Positions 15,101 to 25,101 of a stretch of 64,000 bases of DNA are shown piece by piece (position 1 is the first letter of the stretch; each line of letters begins with the position of its first letter). The stretch is from Planctomycetota bacterium (GTDB lineage Bacteria; Planctomycetota; UBA1135; GCA-002686595): the NCBI GenBank assembly GCA_014237855.1, contig JABACD010000020.1:25022-89021 (forward strand). Direction: 5' to 3'. A program made the position numbers and the translations under genes. The notes below the pieces were generated by a model. The model searched no databases and was not told where the DNA came from. It was given only the letters and a program-made list of their open reading frames with translations.

Positions 15101-17376
15101 TCCTGGAGCACCAGGTTCTGGTTCGTCCAGCGGTCAGCCTCGATCAGCACCCGCAAGCGAATCTCCTCGTGTCCGACTGCGTGGAGCTCGTACTCACCTG
15201 GCAGCACCCCGAGAAAGGCAAAGCTGCCCTCCCGCTGCGTCTTGCAGCTGTGCGAGGGCCCAGTCGCTGAGAGTACGGGAGTGAGTTGCAACTGGGCGAA
15301 CTCCATTCCCTGCCCGGAAGCACTCATCAGCTTTCCGTTCAACTGCCCCGTAGGCGGTTTGGGCGGCTCGGGCTTGGGTATCACCCAGTTCTCAAGCTGC
15401 AGATCATGTCGACTCTCCACCCCTGCCTCGACCTCCACACGCATGAAGACGTTGGCTCCGGCCGGCATGGCAAACGGCCCCACGCTGACTGACACCGGTG
15501 CGCCCCCCATCAGGTAGTAACTGCCGGGGACGATGTTGATCAGCCGCCAGCTGCCATCCGCGCCACTCTTGACCGCGCGAGGAGGGAGGGTGGTTGCGTA
15601 GTTCTCAGCCTCGAGAGTGATAGAGCCGCCAACGATGACTGCCCCCTCCGCATCCAGCAACAATCCGTGCAGTGTTCCTCCCTCGGACATCACGATCTCT
15701 CCCAGATCAATGTCCCCCTGCTCTTCCACGACCAGATCGGTCAGACGCTGGCGGTGAAGACGCGCCGACTGCACGAGTACCTGATAGCTCGCCGGTCTCA
15801 GGTTCGACAGGACGAAGTTGCCCTCCACATCGCTGCGGACAAGGAGCTCGGTGGCATTCGTGGCGTAGTACTCCCCCATCATCGTGACGAGGGGATCGTC
15901 ACTCCAATCGCTGTCCTTGGAGCGAATCTGCCCACCGATGACGGGGGCGCCCTCCGTGTCGACCAGGCGCCCACGAATCGTCCCACCACGCCCCATCTCG
16001 ATGCGCAGTCCCTCGATGGGAAGGCCGCCAGGGTTGTCGATGGGAGCCGAGTAGGAGGGCGAATAGCCCATCGCTCGAGCCTCCACCAGGAAGCGGCCCT
16101 TGGGCCGATCGACGGTGAGAGCGAAGGCTCCGTCAGTCGTTCCCGACACCTCCTGCGGAGGCTCCCTGGGCGCAGAAGGCCACCCATCCTCTCCCTGTGC
16201 CCGCAGGCGAACCGTGAAGTCATTCAAGGGGCTACCATCCGCCGCGTCCACGACCACGCCGCTGAAGGTCACCAGAGGCTCCATCACGATCTCGAGATCA
16301 GTCACGGGCGTGGTGATGTCGTTGCTTGCGAGGGAGTCGAAGCCCGGAGCGCTGCAGAGCAGCTGATAAGTGCCCTGCTGGACACTCTCGATGACGAAGT
16401 TCCCATCGGGATCAGACTCCGTTCGGCCATTGCTGATGTCCCGAAATGAGCCCCTGTCGATGGCCACGATCACGGCGCCCGGAACAGGATTCTCAAGTGT
16501 GTCCACGATTCGACCACCGAGCCGCACCTGCGGCCCCATCCTGAAGTTCACCTGATGAGCGTCCCCGGTGCTATCGCCGAAGAACAAGCTCTGAACCCGT
16601 GTGAGGGTCCCATAACCCTCGGCCTTCACCGTGAGGAAGCGCCTCCCATCAGGAATCCCCACCAGCTCGTAGTTGCCCTCGTCATCCGTGGTGGTGCTAA
16701 GGCGATCCACGCTAGGCCGTTGGTCCTCTCGACTCCAGCGCGAATCGAGGTGAAGCTCCGCGCCCATGATGGGTTGGTCCAGTTGATTCGACACCCTGCC
16801 CCTCAAGCGCTTGCCACTACCAAGCACGATGGGCGGCTCCTCGAAGACCCCGAAGGCACCCACGAGCACGCGCTCGACGACCCGTAGGGCAACCTCCGGA
16901 TGATGCACCATCAAGCCGTGCTGCTCACTCGGTGGAAGATTCTTGAAACGATAACGCCCACTGGCATCGGTGGTCATTGCTGGCCGACTTCCAGGCCGAA
17001 GGCGCTCTCCGATATCCCCGGCGAGAACACCCGTCCCCCTCTCCAGGAAGGTCACCAGACACCCGGCCAGGGGCTCTCCTGAAGCGTCCACGACGATTCC
17101 GGTGAGCTGGTTGGACTCCGTCGCAACGGGCTCCTCCGAGAGCACTGCCGTGGGCCCCGGCTCCTCCTCAAGGGTGGTGGCTTCCGCAGAGCTACGGTGA
17201 GAACGATCTCCACTCTGCCCGATGGCACGGAGCTCGCCACGGTCCTCATCCCGAGAACCGAGCTCGGCAACCGGACCACCCAGGCCGTCGATGTCGGGCC
17301 CCGAATCCCTTGAGAGGATGTAGTAGACCCCGCCGACGAGAGACAGGAGCAAGATCAGGAGGGTAGCCGTTCGCAT
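15097..17376 (-). CDS. Anchored protein with about seven carboxypeptidase-regulatory-like repeats
   Basis: A 759-residue protein with one N-terminal hydrophobic segment (ATLLILLLSLVGGVYYIL), then a polar linker to about residue 85. At least seven beta-sandwich repeats follow, recognisable by starts such as LTGIVVDASGEPLAG, LRGRVSNQLDQPIMG, LGGRIVDTLENPVPG, IRGRLVDTEGAPVIG and LHGLLLDAEGAVIVG. Several contain the DEGNYELVGIPDG or DGNFVIESVQQGTY type of turn. Such transthyretin-like repeats have no catalytic residues; they serve as spacers or binding modules outside the cytoplasm. Role unknown. ATG 17376. Confidence 0.82.
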   Translation of the reverse strand: MRTATLLILLLSLVGGVYYILSRDSGPDIDGLGGPVAELGSRDEDRGELRAIGQSGDRSHRSSAEATTLEEEPGPTAVLSEEPVATESNQLTGIVVDASGEPLAGCLVTFLERGTGVLAGDIGERLRPGSRPAMTTDASGRYRFKNLPPSEQHGLMVHHPEVALRVVERVLVGAFGVFEEPPIVLGSGKRLRGRVSNQLDQPIMGAELHLDSRWSREDQRPSVDRLSTTTDDEGNYELVGIPDGRRFLTVKAEGYGTLTRVQSLFFGDSTGDAHQVNFRMGPQVRLGGRIVDTLENPVPGAVIVAIDRGSFRDISNGRTESDPDGNFVIESVQQGTYQLLCSAPGFDSLASNDITTPVTDLEIVMEPLVTFSGVVVDAADGSPLNDFTVRLRAQGEDGWPSAPREPPQEVSGTTDGAFALTVDRPKGRFLVEARAMGYSPSYSAPIDNPGGLPIEGLRIEMGRGGTIRGRLVDTEGAPVIGGQIRSKDSDWSDDPLVTMMGEYYATNATELLVRSDVEGNFVLSNLRPASYQVLVQSARLHRQRLTDLVVEEQGDIDLGEIVMSEGGTLHGLLLDAEGAVIVGGSITLEAENYATTLPPRAVKSGADGSWRLINIVPGSYYLMGGAPVSVSVGPFAMPAGANVFMRVEVEAGVESRHDLQLENWVIPKPEPPKPPTGQLNGKLMSASGQGMEFAQLQLTPVLSATGPSHSCKTQREGSFAFLGVLPGEYELHAVGHEEIRLRVLIEADRWTNQNLVLQD

Positions 17377-17472
17377 GAATGGAGTTCGATCGCAAGGAGG
17401 GTCTGAGGAGGGACGATTCTACCCTGAGATTCCTCCCGTCGGCATGCCGCGAATCCATGCCTGGCGCCGAGC

Positions 17473-20400
17473 CTAGCGTCGATCGCCCCGAATCGTCACC
17501 TCCAGGACCTCGACTGGCTCGATGGACCTGATGCGCAGTTCCGAGCCTTGCCCCACCCCGTTGGGTGGCGCGTAGAAGCCGGAGTCCACGAGCTGCCCAT
17601 TCACCGATGCAACGAGCTTCCCGCTGTTCCGGGAGAGTCGGAGGACAATGACCTCTTCCTGCCCCACCTGGATTCCCCCGAAACTCTCGCCCTCTCCAGC
17701 ACGAGCTCGACGGGCTACCTCCAGCAAGGAAGACGTCCCACACAGGAAGTGCGGCGGCCGAGCACCGAGTGGACCAACAAAAACCGCGTGAAATCCGAGG
17801 ACGGAAACGGCGAAGAGTTCCGGCGGCGAGCCCTGCGGTTGAGCAATCCGCAGGCGGACTTCCAGGGTACCGGTGTCCACAAGCAGTGGATCTACCAGCG
17901 CCAGCGAGGGAGACGGCCGACGGTCCAGCTCCTCTAGGTCGGAACGACGAGTACAGCTCCAGCCCTTCCCAGTGAAGAACCAGTCTCCCGGCTTCCAGGT
18001 CCCGACTGCAGGCTTGTTGAAGTCGAAGGTCAGCTCCACGGTGCCAAACTCCGGAAAGCTGACCTCGTCAGGCCGATAGGCACGTACGAAGTCCTGAGGG
18101 GTCGAGGGCAGGACCTCCGAGTCAAGGCCCCTGCGAGTCTTGACGAGGCTCGCCGCAGTCTCCTCGCCAAGCACATCGCGATAGTCGCGCAGGAGCTGCC
18201 GAATCTCGGACGACCGCCGCTCCGGATCCATCGCCTCCGCATCAGAGCCCGTCAGCCGATCTACCTCGGCCTCTGCTCGGCTGCGCCGGATGGCCTCGAT
18301 CTCCTGTTTCTCTCCAAGCTGTCGTGCCACTCGCAGCCCCAGGTCATAGTAGATCAGCGCACCGCCCTGGAGCGCTTCCGTCTTCATGAGCTCAGCCGCC
18401 CCGGCGTAGTCGCCCTCGTGGTAGCGGAAGAGAGCGCGCTGGAGCTGCAATCCGATATCAGCCTCCAGATCCTCGCCTCCCATCGCAAGGCGTTCGATGG
18501 CGGCCACATCCAGCAAGGTGCCCTCGACGTCTCTCACCGGGCGCAAGAGGTAGACCAGTGGGCTCCCCCCGGTCTCCCTCAGTCGGAAGCCTCGCTCGAG
18601 AGGATCACCACGTACTTCGACCTTTCCCGTTGCGGTGATGCTGCCCTGACGGATTGACAGGACCTCTCCTTCAAGGCTCTCCACGGCAGCTGCCGCCCTA
18701 CGTTGCAAGGCCAGCAGCTCCTGAGCACCCTCAATACGGACGGCCAGGGTGTTCTTGACCACGGCCAGCACAGGGTTGTCCTGAAGTGACTGCCAGTAAT
18801 CAACGGCGCCCTGGTAATCCCGCGCCACATAGAAGCGCAGGGCCTGCTCCTCCACCTCCTGCAGCAGCTCGAGCCCGGCGGCCTGGGCCACCTCGTCGCT
18901 CAATTCTTGTAGTTCACTTCGACGACGCTGAAACTCCTCGAGAGAGCGTCGTGTAGGAGCGTTGGCGAGCAGCTCTCGGTCGATCCCATTTCGCTCCAGC
19001 AGGCGATCAAGCTCGGCCTCGTAGAACTCCACGGGACGCAGCTCTGCGCCGGTCCGAATTCGTTCCGCCGTCAGCTCTGCAAGCTGACGAACCTCACCGA
19101 ACAGGAGAACCCCATCGAGCTCCCTCCAGCTCTCTTCCAGCTCTTGGGCCTTGAGGGCAAGGACGCCTTGAAGTCCTTCGAGAGCAGCGCTCAGCTCACC
19201 CCTGTCGATACCGCGCAGATCACACCCCGAACGGGAGTAGAGCTCGTCAAGGTTCAGAGCGAGGAGAGCGCGAGCCTCGTTCCAGGCCCCAGCCTGACGC
19301 TTGCGCTCTACCTGTGGGAGTAGATTTCTATGGACGAAGCTCTCGACTGTCGAAGCAGCCCCCGCCAGGGCAGACCTGCGACGGTCATCTAGCACACGAC
19401 GCAGGCTCTGGATACGACGCTCGAAGCTCGTCCGGTCAATGGCCCCCGGCAGCTCCGAGGGAGCGAATCCCGTAAGAGACTCGAGTTCTTCGGGCAGGCC
19501 CTGATCAAGGAGAACTCGAGCGCTGGCGAATTCACGTGCGTCGATCTGGCTGTTGACCTCCTTCTGAGCCTGGTTCCAGAAGGCGGAGAGCTGCTTCTGG
19601 AGGTTCTTGTTGACCCGGTCAGCAGCCGCCTCCAGTGAAGTGCGCTGGCTTGCTGGCACTCGCTTGCGAAGGTCCTCCAGCTCCGAGAAGGCGCCGGCAA
19701 GGGTCATTCTTCCGGAGTCGAAGCGACTCTCGAAGCTCTCGATGGGTCGCCAGCTCTGAGCCTCTGCTGGCCTTCGCCCAACCTGTTCCCTTGCCTCTCC
19801 CGGGCTCCAGGGCTTCCAGAGAAGCACCACGACCACACTGAACAGCAGGAGGATCGTGAGCCCTCCAATGATCAGGCTACGGTTCTCGCCACGGGTGGGG
19901 TCAAGAGGCTCCAGGCTTGCGCGCTTGATTGCTGGTGCCTTGTGGGCTGCGACGCGCCTCAGATCCTCGCCCAGCTCAGCCGGTGTGAAGTAGCGCCTCG
20001 CGGGATCCCGGGAGAGGCACTTGCGAAGCACCAGCCCCAGCCCTTTCGAGAGCTCTGGACGTAGCTCCAAGGGGTCGGGGATTGCTCCGTAGAGCACCGA
20101 GGAGAGGATCTCGGCTGTGGAACTCCCAAAGAACGGCGGCTGACCACAAACGGCATGGTAGAGCGTCGCCCCCAGAGACCAGATGTCACTGCGCACATCC
20201 GCAAGAGCCGGGTCGCGAGCCTGCTCGGGGCTGACGTAGTGCGGGGTTCCCAGGGTGGCTCCTGTCCTGGTCAGCATCGGGTCATCCTCGATGCGCGCCA
20301 AGCCAAGGTCCGCCAGGCGCGGAAAGTCTCCGTTCTGGAGCAGGATGTTGGCTGGCTTGATGTCTCTGTGCACGACCCCCTTCTCGCTGGCGTGCTGGAG

Positions 20401-20787
20401 CGCATCACACAGCTGCGAGAACATTCGCAGGGCATCTTCCTCTCTCAACCGTCCCCCATTCTCGATCCGCTCTGCCAATGAGGGGCCCACGACCAGCTCC
20501 ATCGCAAACCACCACATGCCCTCTGCATGCCCCATGTCGATCGCGGAGATGAGGTTGGGGTGCGAGAGGTGCGCGGCGATTCGCGCCTCACGCTGAAGAC
20601 GCTTGACCGATCGCACGTTGATGGACATGTCGACATGCATGACCTTGAGGGCAACCAGTCGGTCGACTGAGAGCTGGCGCGCCCGATAGACCACCCCGGA
20701 GCTTCCACGACCGATTTCCTGTTCGATCTTGTAGCCCGAGATCTCCGGGGGCCCGGCGGTAGGGCCAAGTTCACGTTCCTGCCTCAT
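17473..20787 (-). CDS. Transmembrane Ser/Thr protein kinase
   Basis: A 1104-residue Hanks-type kinase. Residues about 18-280 hold the glycine loop IGRGSSGVVYRA, the ATP lysine in VALKVM (K48), the catalytic loop HRDIKPAN (D142), ADLGLAR in place of DFG (common in bacteria), and GTPHYVSPEQA with DIWSLG. A membrane helix follows (about 304-324). The outer region, about 780 residues, is mostly helical with coiled-coil character and ends in a beta-rich domain near ELTFDFNKPAVGTW; it has no PASTA repeats. The start ATG overlaps the stop of the upstream gene (ATGA). Being last in an operon with an FHA-domain activator suggests that FHA reads phosphorylated targets, which is inference. Confidence 0.92.
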   Translation of the reverse strand: MRQERELGPTAGPPEISGYKIEQEIGRGSSGVVYRARQLSVDRLVALKVMHVDMSINVRSVKRLQREARIAAHLSHPNLISAIDMGHAEGMWWFAMELVVGPSLAERIENGGRLREEDALRMFSQLCDALQHASEKGVVHRDIKPANILLQNGDFPRLADLGLARIEDDPMLTRTGATLGTPHYVSPEQARDPALADVRSDIWSLGATLYHAVCGQPPFFGSSTAEILSSVLYGAIPDPLELRPELSKGLGLVLRKCLSRDPARRYFTPAELGEDLRRVAAHKAPAIKRASLEPLDPTRGENRSLIIGGLTILLLFSVVVVLLWKPWSPGEAREQVGRRPAEAQSWRPIESFESRFDSGRMTLAGAFSELEDLRKRVPASQRTSLEAAADRVNKNLQKQLSAFWNQAQKEVNSQIDAREFASARVLLDQGLPEELESLTGFAPSELPGAIDRTSFERRIQSLRRVLDDRRRSALAGAASTVESFVHRNLLPQVERKRQAGAWNEARALLALNLDELYSRSGCDLRGIDRGELSAALEGLQGVLALKAQELEESWRELDGVLLFGEVRQLAELTAERIRTGAELRPVEFYEAELDRLLERNGIDRELLANAPTRRSLEEFQRRRSELQELSDEVAQAAGLELLQEVEEQALRFYVARDYQGAVDYWQSLQDNPVLAVVKNTLAVRIEGAQELLALQRRAAAAVESLEGEVLSIRQGSITATGKVEVRGDPLERGFRLRETGGSPLVYLLRPVRDVEGTLLDVAAIERLAMGGEDLEADIGLQLQRALFRYHEGDYAGAAELMKTEALQGGALIYYDLGLRVARQLGEKQEIEAIRRSRAEAEVDRLTGSDAEAMDPERRSSEIRQLLRDYRDVLGEETAASLVKTRRGLDSEVLPSTPQDFVRAYRPDEVSFPEFGTVELTFDFNKPAVGTWKPGDWFFTGKGWSCTRRSDLEELDRRPSPSLALVDPLLVDTGTLEVRLRIAQPQGSPPELFAVSVLGFHAVFVGPLGARPPHFLCGTSSLLEVARRARAGEGESFGGIQVGQEEVIVLRLSRNSGKLVASVNGQLVDSGFYAPPNGVGQGSELRIRSIEPVEVLEVTIRGDRR

Positions 20788-22349
20788 CGCGCCAGGAACC
20801 AGGCCTTCCAGGCACGATCAGCCTCGCGCCAGTTCTTTCCAGTGGCGACCCTGAAGGCCGTGTCATTCCCCTCTTGACGATCTGCTGCCTGCAGGATCAG
20901 CCGCCCGGGGGCTGGCGGCGCAAGGCCCCTGTAGATCGCATGAAACTTCTCGAGAGCCTCTGGGCCATGGGAATCGATCCACTCCAGCAGTCCCATTCCA
21001 GTCGCGATGTCGAGTACCTGCAGGTCGCTGAAGTCCAGCTTGTAGAGCTTGTCGATCGAGAGCACCTGCCCCTCGCGGATCCCGATCTTCAGGGCCTCTC
21101 GCCACTTCCCATCGTGCACCATCTTGGGGTCGAAGAGACGCTTGGTTCGCGTCGAGACCGTTCCCGCCGACCCTGTCGTGCGAGCGCGGCAGAAGACCGC
21201 GTTCTTCCCGTGGATCTCGAACTCGACCAAGGAGGCAAAGGACTCCTCATACCACGGAGGAAGCAAGCGCCCGTCGTAACCCAGCCGCCCCAGCAACATG
21301 TGGCCCCAGTGGTGATAGCAGTGCCCGATGAGTTCGTTCTGGCCACGATGCCACTGTCGTGCCGAGGACAGGGTGTACGGGTCAGTCCAGAAGAAGCCAT
21401 AGGTCTTGGCCGCGCTCTTGGCCCACCCCTCGGGCAAGGTCTCGGTCAGGCCGGCGAAGTACCCCACCGTGGAGCTGTAGGGCTCGTCTCTCGTGTCAAA
21501 GACATAGAACTCCGCTCTCCTGTTCGCGAGCAGGGAGAGCCCCGGCTCAGCCCTCATCTGGCGATCGAACCACTCCCGACCAACGAGCAGACCTGCTCCG
21601 ATTTCCTCGATCAGCGCCAATGAAGTCGTGCCGGCCACCAGCACTTGCTCGTTCACCAGGACTTCGAAGGACAACCCCGCCAGCTCCTCGGCCCGCGAGC
21701 AGTGCCGCCTGGCCAGCGCCTCGCTACGCTCGAGCCACTCTCCGTCGAACTCCTCCAGGCCCCTTGCCTGCTGGGACTCTTCAAAGGTCATCCACTCGCC
21801 ATCGACCAGGATCAGCCCGGCCTCCAGGCGCTGCTTGTCTTCAGGAGTCACCCACCGATCGCCGTAGCGGACCAGGCCTTTCGCTGCCTGCTCGGCCTCC
21901 AGGGCCTCGGCTATCCGCTTGTCCCGAGCCTCCGGGGTCATCCACTCTCCATCGTACAGGACGAAGCCCAGCCAGGTGTTCGCCCCCGCGTGCATGGGAT
22001 CGACCTCGATCACCTTACGCATCGCCTGCTTGGCCTGCTTGCGCATGCGCTTCTTCTCTGCCCACAACCCCACCTCGTGAAGCTGGTCAGCAGACCTGGC
22101 AGCGGCCATCCGCTCCTCGAACTCCTCGAGCTTGCTCTTGCCACGCTCGATGCGCTCCACCTCGGAGGCCTTGAACTCAAAGGTGCCAAGGAGGGTGCGA
22201 ATCTTGATCGTGGACTTGCTCTCCTCGACGACCTGTCCCTCTACCCTGCGTCCATCCTTGAGATGCAGGATGTCCGCCCTCACACCAAGGCCAAGAAATA
22301 GCAGCAACAGGGCCGCGAGCCAGAGATGAGATCTACTCCTCGACTCCAC
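20784..22349 (-). CDS. Secreted protein with WM repeats and a degenerate metallopeptidase-like region
   Basis: A 521-residue protein with a signal peptide (LWLAALLLLFLGLGVRA). An SH3-like strand region (DILHLKDGRRVEGQVVEE) comes first, then a helical segment. Next come four short related units: LYDGEWMTPEAR, RYGDRWVTPEDK, LVDGEWMTFEES and EFDGEWLERSEA. The second half has GHCYHHWGHML and PPWYEESFASLVEF, laid out like a gluzincin (helix with metal ligands, then a downstream Glu), but the HExxH glutamate is absent. It may bind rather than cut. Start is GTG 22349, two bases after the activator gene; its end overlaps the kinase start. Family not recognised. Confidence 0.7.
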   Translation of the reverse strand: MESRSRSHLWLAALLLLFLGLGVRADILHLKDGRRVEGQVVEESKSTIKIRTLLGTFEFKASEVERIERGKSKLEEFEERMAAARSADQLHEVGLWAEKKRMRKQAKQAMRKVIEVDPMHAGANTWLGFVLYDGEWMTPEARDKRIAEALEAEQAAKGLVRYGDRWVTPEDKQRLEAGLILVDGEWMTFEESQQARGLEEFDGEWLERSEALARRHCSRAEELAGLSFEVLVNEQVLVAGTTSLALIEEIGAGLLVGREWFDRQMRAEPGLSLLANRRAEFYVFDTRDEPYSSTVGYFAGLTETLPEGWAKSAAKTYGFFWTDPYTLSSARQWHRGQNELIGHCYHHWGHMLLGRLGYDGRLLPPWYEESFASLVEFEIHGKNAVFCRARTTGSAGTVSTRTKRLFDPKMVHDGKWREALKIGIREGQVLSIDKLYKLDFSDLQVLDIATGMGLLEWIDSHGPEALEKFHAIYRGLAPPAPGRLILQAADRQEGNDTAFRVATGKNWREADRAWKAWFLAR

Positions 22350-22351
22350 GT

Positions 22352-24439
22352 TCAGGCCTCTGCGCTCTCAGCGGTCGACTCTTCCCCGTTCTCCTCCTCG
22401 CCTGATGAGCGCGACTTCGTGCTTCCGATCTCGTACTTGTCGAGCTTGCGCTGAAGGGCAAAGCGACTGATCCCCAGGAGAGCAGCTGCCTTGCTCTTGT
22501 TGCCACCTGCCTGGGCAAGGGCTCCCTCGATGGACCTCTTCTCGAGATCTGCGACGGCTGCCCGGATGTCTCCGGGGTTTTCCGCGAGCGCCTGGGCCTG
22601 GGCTGCGGAGCCGGCCGAGCGGCGCTCACGGACAGCAACCGAGAGGTGCTCCACGGTGACCTCTTCCTGCGCGAGCACGACCAGTCGCCTCATCTCGTTC
22701 TCGAGTTCGCGTACATTTCCCGGCCAGTCGTGAGAGACCAGCGCTGACATGACCTCGTGAGGAATCAAGGGAGTAGGACGTCCGGCCTCGCGGGCAGCCC
22801 GTGCCAGGAGGTGTTCTGCCAGGAGCGGGATGTCCTCGCGACGCTCGCGTAGAGCCGGCAGGATCACCGAGAGCACGTTGATCCTGTAATAAAGGTCCTC
22901 GCGGAACTCTGACTTGCGAACCATCTCCTCCAGGTCTCGATGGCTCGCGGCAAGCAGGCGCACGTTCACCTTGACCTTGCGGTCCATTCCCAGCGGACGG
23001 AACTCGCCCTCCTGCAGAACTCGCAGCAGCTTCTTCTGCATCTGCGGGCTCATGTCCCCGATCTCGTCGAGAAACAGCGTGCCACCATCGGCCTGCTCGA
23101 ACAGCCCCTGCTTCTGACGATGCGCTCCCGTGAAGGCCCCCTTGGCGTGACCGAAGAGCTCGGACTCGAGCAGCGTATCGGGCAGCGCCGCGCAGTTCTC
23201 GCTGACGAACGGGCGCTCTCGACGTGAACCGTTGAAGTGAATCGCGCGGGCAATCAACTCCTTGCCCGTCCCGCTCTCTCCGTGAATCATCACCGGGAGC
23301 TCGGTCTCGATGATCTTGTCCAGCTGCTTGAACACCTCACGCAGGCCATTGCTGGCCCCCACGATGGCGGTGTAGTCGTACCGCCCGCGCTCGCGCCCCA
23401 GCTCGGCCCGCACGACGGCCAGCTCCGTATCCCTGTCCCTCACCTTGCGACCGAGCTGATCATTGAGTGCCTGGATCTGCTGCCGCGAGCCCTCGAGTCG
23501 CTGATTGCGCTCTCGCAGCTCTGCCACGCGACGGGAGTTGAGGATCGCCACCGCTGCCTGCGAGGCAAAGAGCTCGACCATCTCGAGATCGGACTCTGAG
23601 AAGGCATTGTGCTGGAGACGATTGTCAACGTAGAGCACCCCCAGAACACGGTCCTGGATTCGTACAGGCAGGCACATCACGGAGCGCAAGCGCAGGTCCT
23701 CGACGCTGGCCATGCCGCTGAAGCGATCGTCGTGGGCGGCGTCTACAGCCAGGACCGGGCGGCCGTGCTCGAGGACTCGACTCGCGATCCCCATGGAGAG
23801 ACGGGAACGTGGGATGACGATGTCAGAGCGGTCGAAGCTGCGCGCGACGCGTACCGAGAGATCCGTGATGCCGACCGGTTCGGTTTCATTGCTGGTGGAC
23901 TTCTCCGTCATCAGCAGGAAGCCCCGCTCGCCCCCCACCAGTGCCACGGCTGAGTCAACGATCTGGCGCAGGAGCGGGATCAGCTCGGTCTCGCGGGCCA
24001 GCTCGGCGGTGATCTTCGCAAACACACGGAGATTGTCGCGCTCCCGGCGCAGGTCACCGGTGTTGGTACCGAAGCCGTTCCGCGTCAGATCAGGCTCGGC
24101 GTCCTCGACAACCGCAGGGATCGGCTGGGTCTCGTCCGGATGAGGCTCCGAGGCCTCCTCTTCGAGGTGCACGATCAGACGAACCTTGCCGATCGCTATC
24201 TGATCCCCGTCGACCAGCAGTCTCCGCATCACCCGTTCGCCATTGACCAGGGTTCCGTTGGAGGACCCCAGGTCGAGCAACCAGCAGCCCTCGGCACCAT
24301 GCTCGACCCGGCAGTGGTGGCGGGAGACCAGGGTGTGCGAGAGCCGGATCTCATTGTCGACGGCACGCCCAATCGTGATGACGTTTCTGTCGAACTCGAG
24401 CAGGGATCGGGTACCGTCTTCGACAATGGTGAGCTTCAT
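22352..24439 (-). CDS. FHA-GAF-sigma54 activator with Fis-type HTH
   Basis: A 695-residue bacterial enhancer-binding protein. The FHA domain (residues about 1-100) has IGRAVDNEIRL, SRHHCRVE and LGSSNGTLVNG for phosphothreonine binding. A GAF domain follows (about 140-305, with GVLYVDNRLQ). The AAA+ domain has Walker A GESGTGKE (about 387), the sigma54-contact loop GAFTGA (about 434) and Walker B GGTLFLDEIG. The C-terminal helix-turn-helix is GGNKSKAAALLGISRFALQRKL. It should open sigma54 promoters in response to phosphorylated partners and a GAF ligand. Start at ATG 24439, where the FHA domain begins; upstream codons overlap the divergent gene region. First gene of the kinase operon. Confidence 0.93.
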   Translation of the reverse strand: MKLTIVEDGTRSLLEFDRNVITIGRAVDNEIRLSHTLVSRHHCRVEHGAEGCWLLDLGSSNGTLVNGERVMRRLLVDGDQIAIGKVRLIVHLEEEASEPHPDETQPIPAVVEDAEPDLTRNGFGTNTGDLRRERDNLRVFAKITAELARETELIPLLRQIVDSAVALVGGERGFLLMTEKSTSNETEPVGITDLSVRVARSFDRSDIVIPRSRLSMGIASRVLEHGRPVLAVDAAHDDRFSGMASVEDLRLRSVMCLPVRIQDRVLGVLYVDNRLQHNAFSESDLEMVELFASQAAVAILNSRRVAELRERNQRLEGSRQQIQALNDQLGRKVRDRDTELAVVRAELGRERGRYDYTAIVGASNGLREVFKQLDKIIETELPVMIHGESGTGKELIARAIHFNGSRRERPFVSENCAALPDTLLESELFGHAKGAFTGAHRQKQGLFEQADGGTLFLDEIGDMSPQMQKKLLRVLQEGEFRPLGMDRKVKVNVRLLAASHRDLEEMVRKSEFREDLYYRINVLSVILPALRERREDIPLLAEHLLARAAREAGRPTPLIPHEVMSALVSHDWPGNVRELENEMRRLVVLAQEEVTVEHLSVAVRERRSAGSAAQAQALAENPGDIRAAVADLEKRSIEGALAQAGGNKSKAAALLGISRFALQRKLDKYEIGSTKSRSSGEEENGEESTAESAEA

Positions 24440-24544
24440 GGTCTGTCGGATCCCGTCGGGATGAGAGGGTAGAGCGTCAGGGGCCGCGGGTGTGCTCGAA
24501 GTCCGGATTGACCGCTCGACTCCACGCTGACAGATGAAGCCCTG

Positions 24545-25060
24545 GTGCACAACCGCACGCCACAACACACTGCTAGCTTTCGCACACAGTTCGGTTACCG
24601 CACACGTTCAATTCCGCTCACAACGAACCCTAAACCCTGGTACCACAAAGGCTTGCGATTCGAGTGTCAGCGTAGCGGAAACTGCTGCAAGACCCATGGG
24701 GAGTACGCTTACATCTACCTCACCCCCCACGAGGTCGTGTCCATCGCCCGATTTCTGAAGCTGGGTGAGGACGAGTTCCTGCAGAAGCACTGCGCCGAGG
24801 ACGAGGGACACACGATCCTCAGGATTGATTCCCCCGACTGCCCCTTTCTCGAGAACGGCAACTCCTGCGGCATCTATCCCGTCCGGCCGCAGCAGTGCGC
24901 CAGCTGGCCCTTCTGGCAGGACAACCTGGAAGACCAGAGTCGCTGGGAGGGTCCGGTCAAGGGCTGCTGCCCTGGGATCGGACGGGGTCCGCTCTTCGAC
25001 GCAGGACAGGTCGAACGTATCGCCGAGGAGACCGAAGAGTGGTACGAGGGCGACACCTGA
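24545..25060 (+). CDS. YkgJ-type cysteine-cluster protein
   Basis: A protein of about 171 residues with the CxxxxxCC and later cysteine pattern of the YkgJ family: FECQRSGNCCKTHG, CPFLENGNSCGIYPVRPQQC and GCCPGIG. These cysteines bind a zinc or iron-sulfur centre. Some family members are annotated as Fe-S oxidoreductases, but the biochemistry is poorly known. The GTG at 24545 is the first start in frame, and no ATG exists before the conserved region at PWYHKGLRF, so the true start could be a later non-ATG codon. Divergent from the sigma54 activator across about 105 bases. Confidence 0.78.
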   Translation: MHNRTPQHTASFRTQFGYRTRSIPLTTNPKPWYHKGLRFECQRSGNCCKTHGEYAYIYLTPHEVVSIARFLKLGEDEFLQKHCAEDEGHTILRIDSPDCPFLENGNSCGIYPVRPQQCASWPFWQDNLEDQSRWEGPVKGCCPGIGRGPLFDAGQVERIAEETEEWYEGDT

Positions 25061-25101
25061 GCCCGACCGCTCTCTGATCGGATCATCCCGACCGTAATCC
25101 C

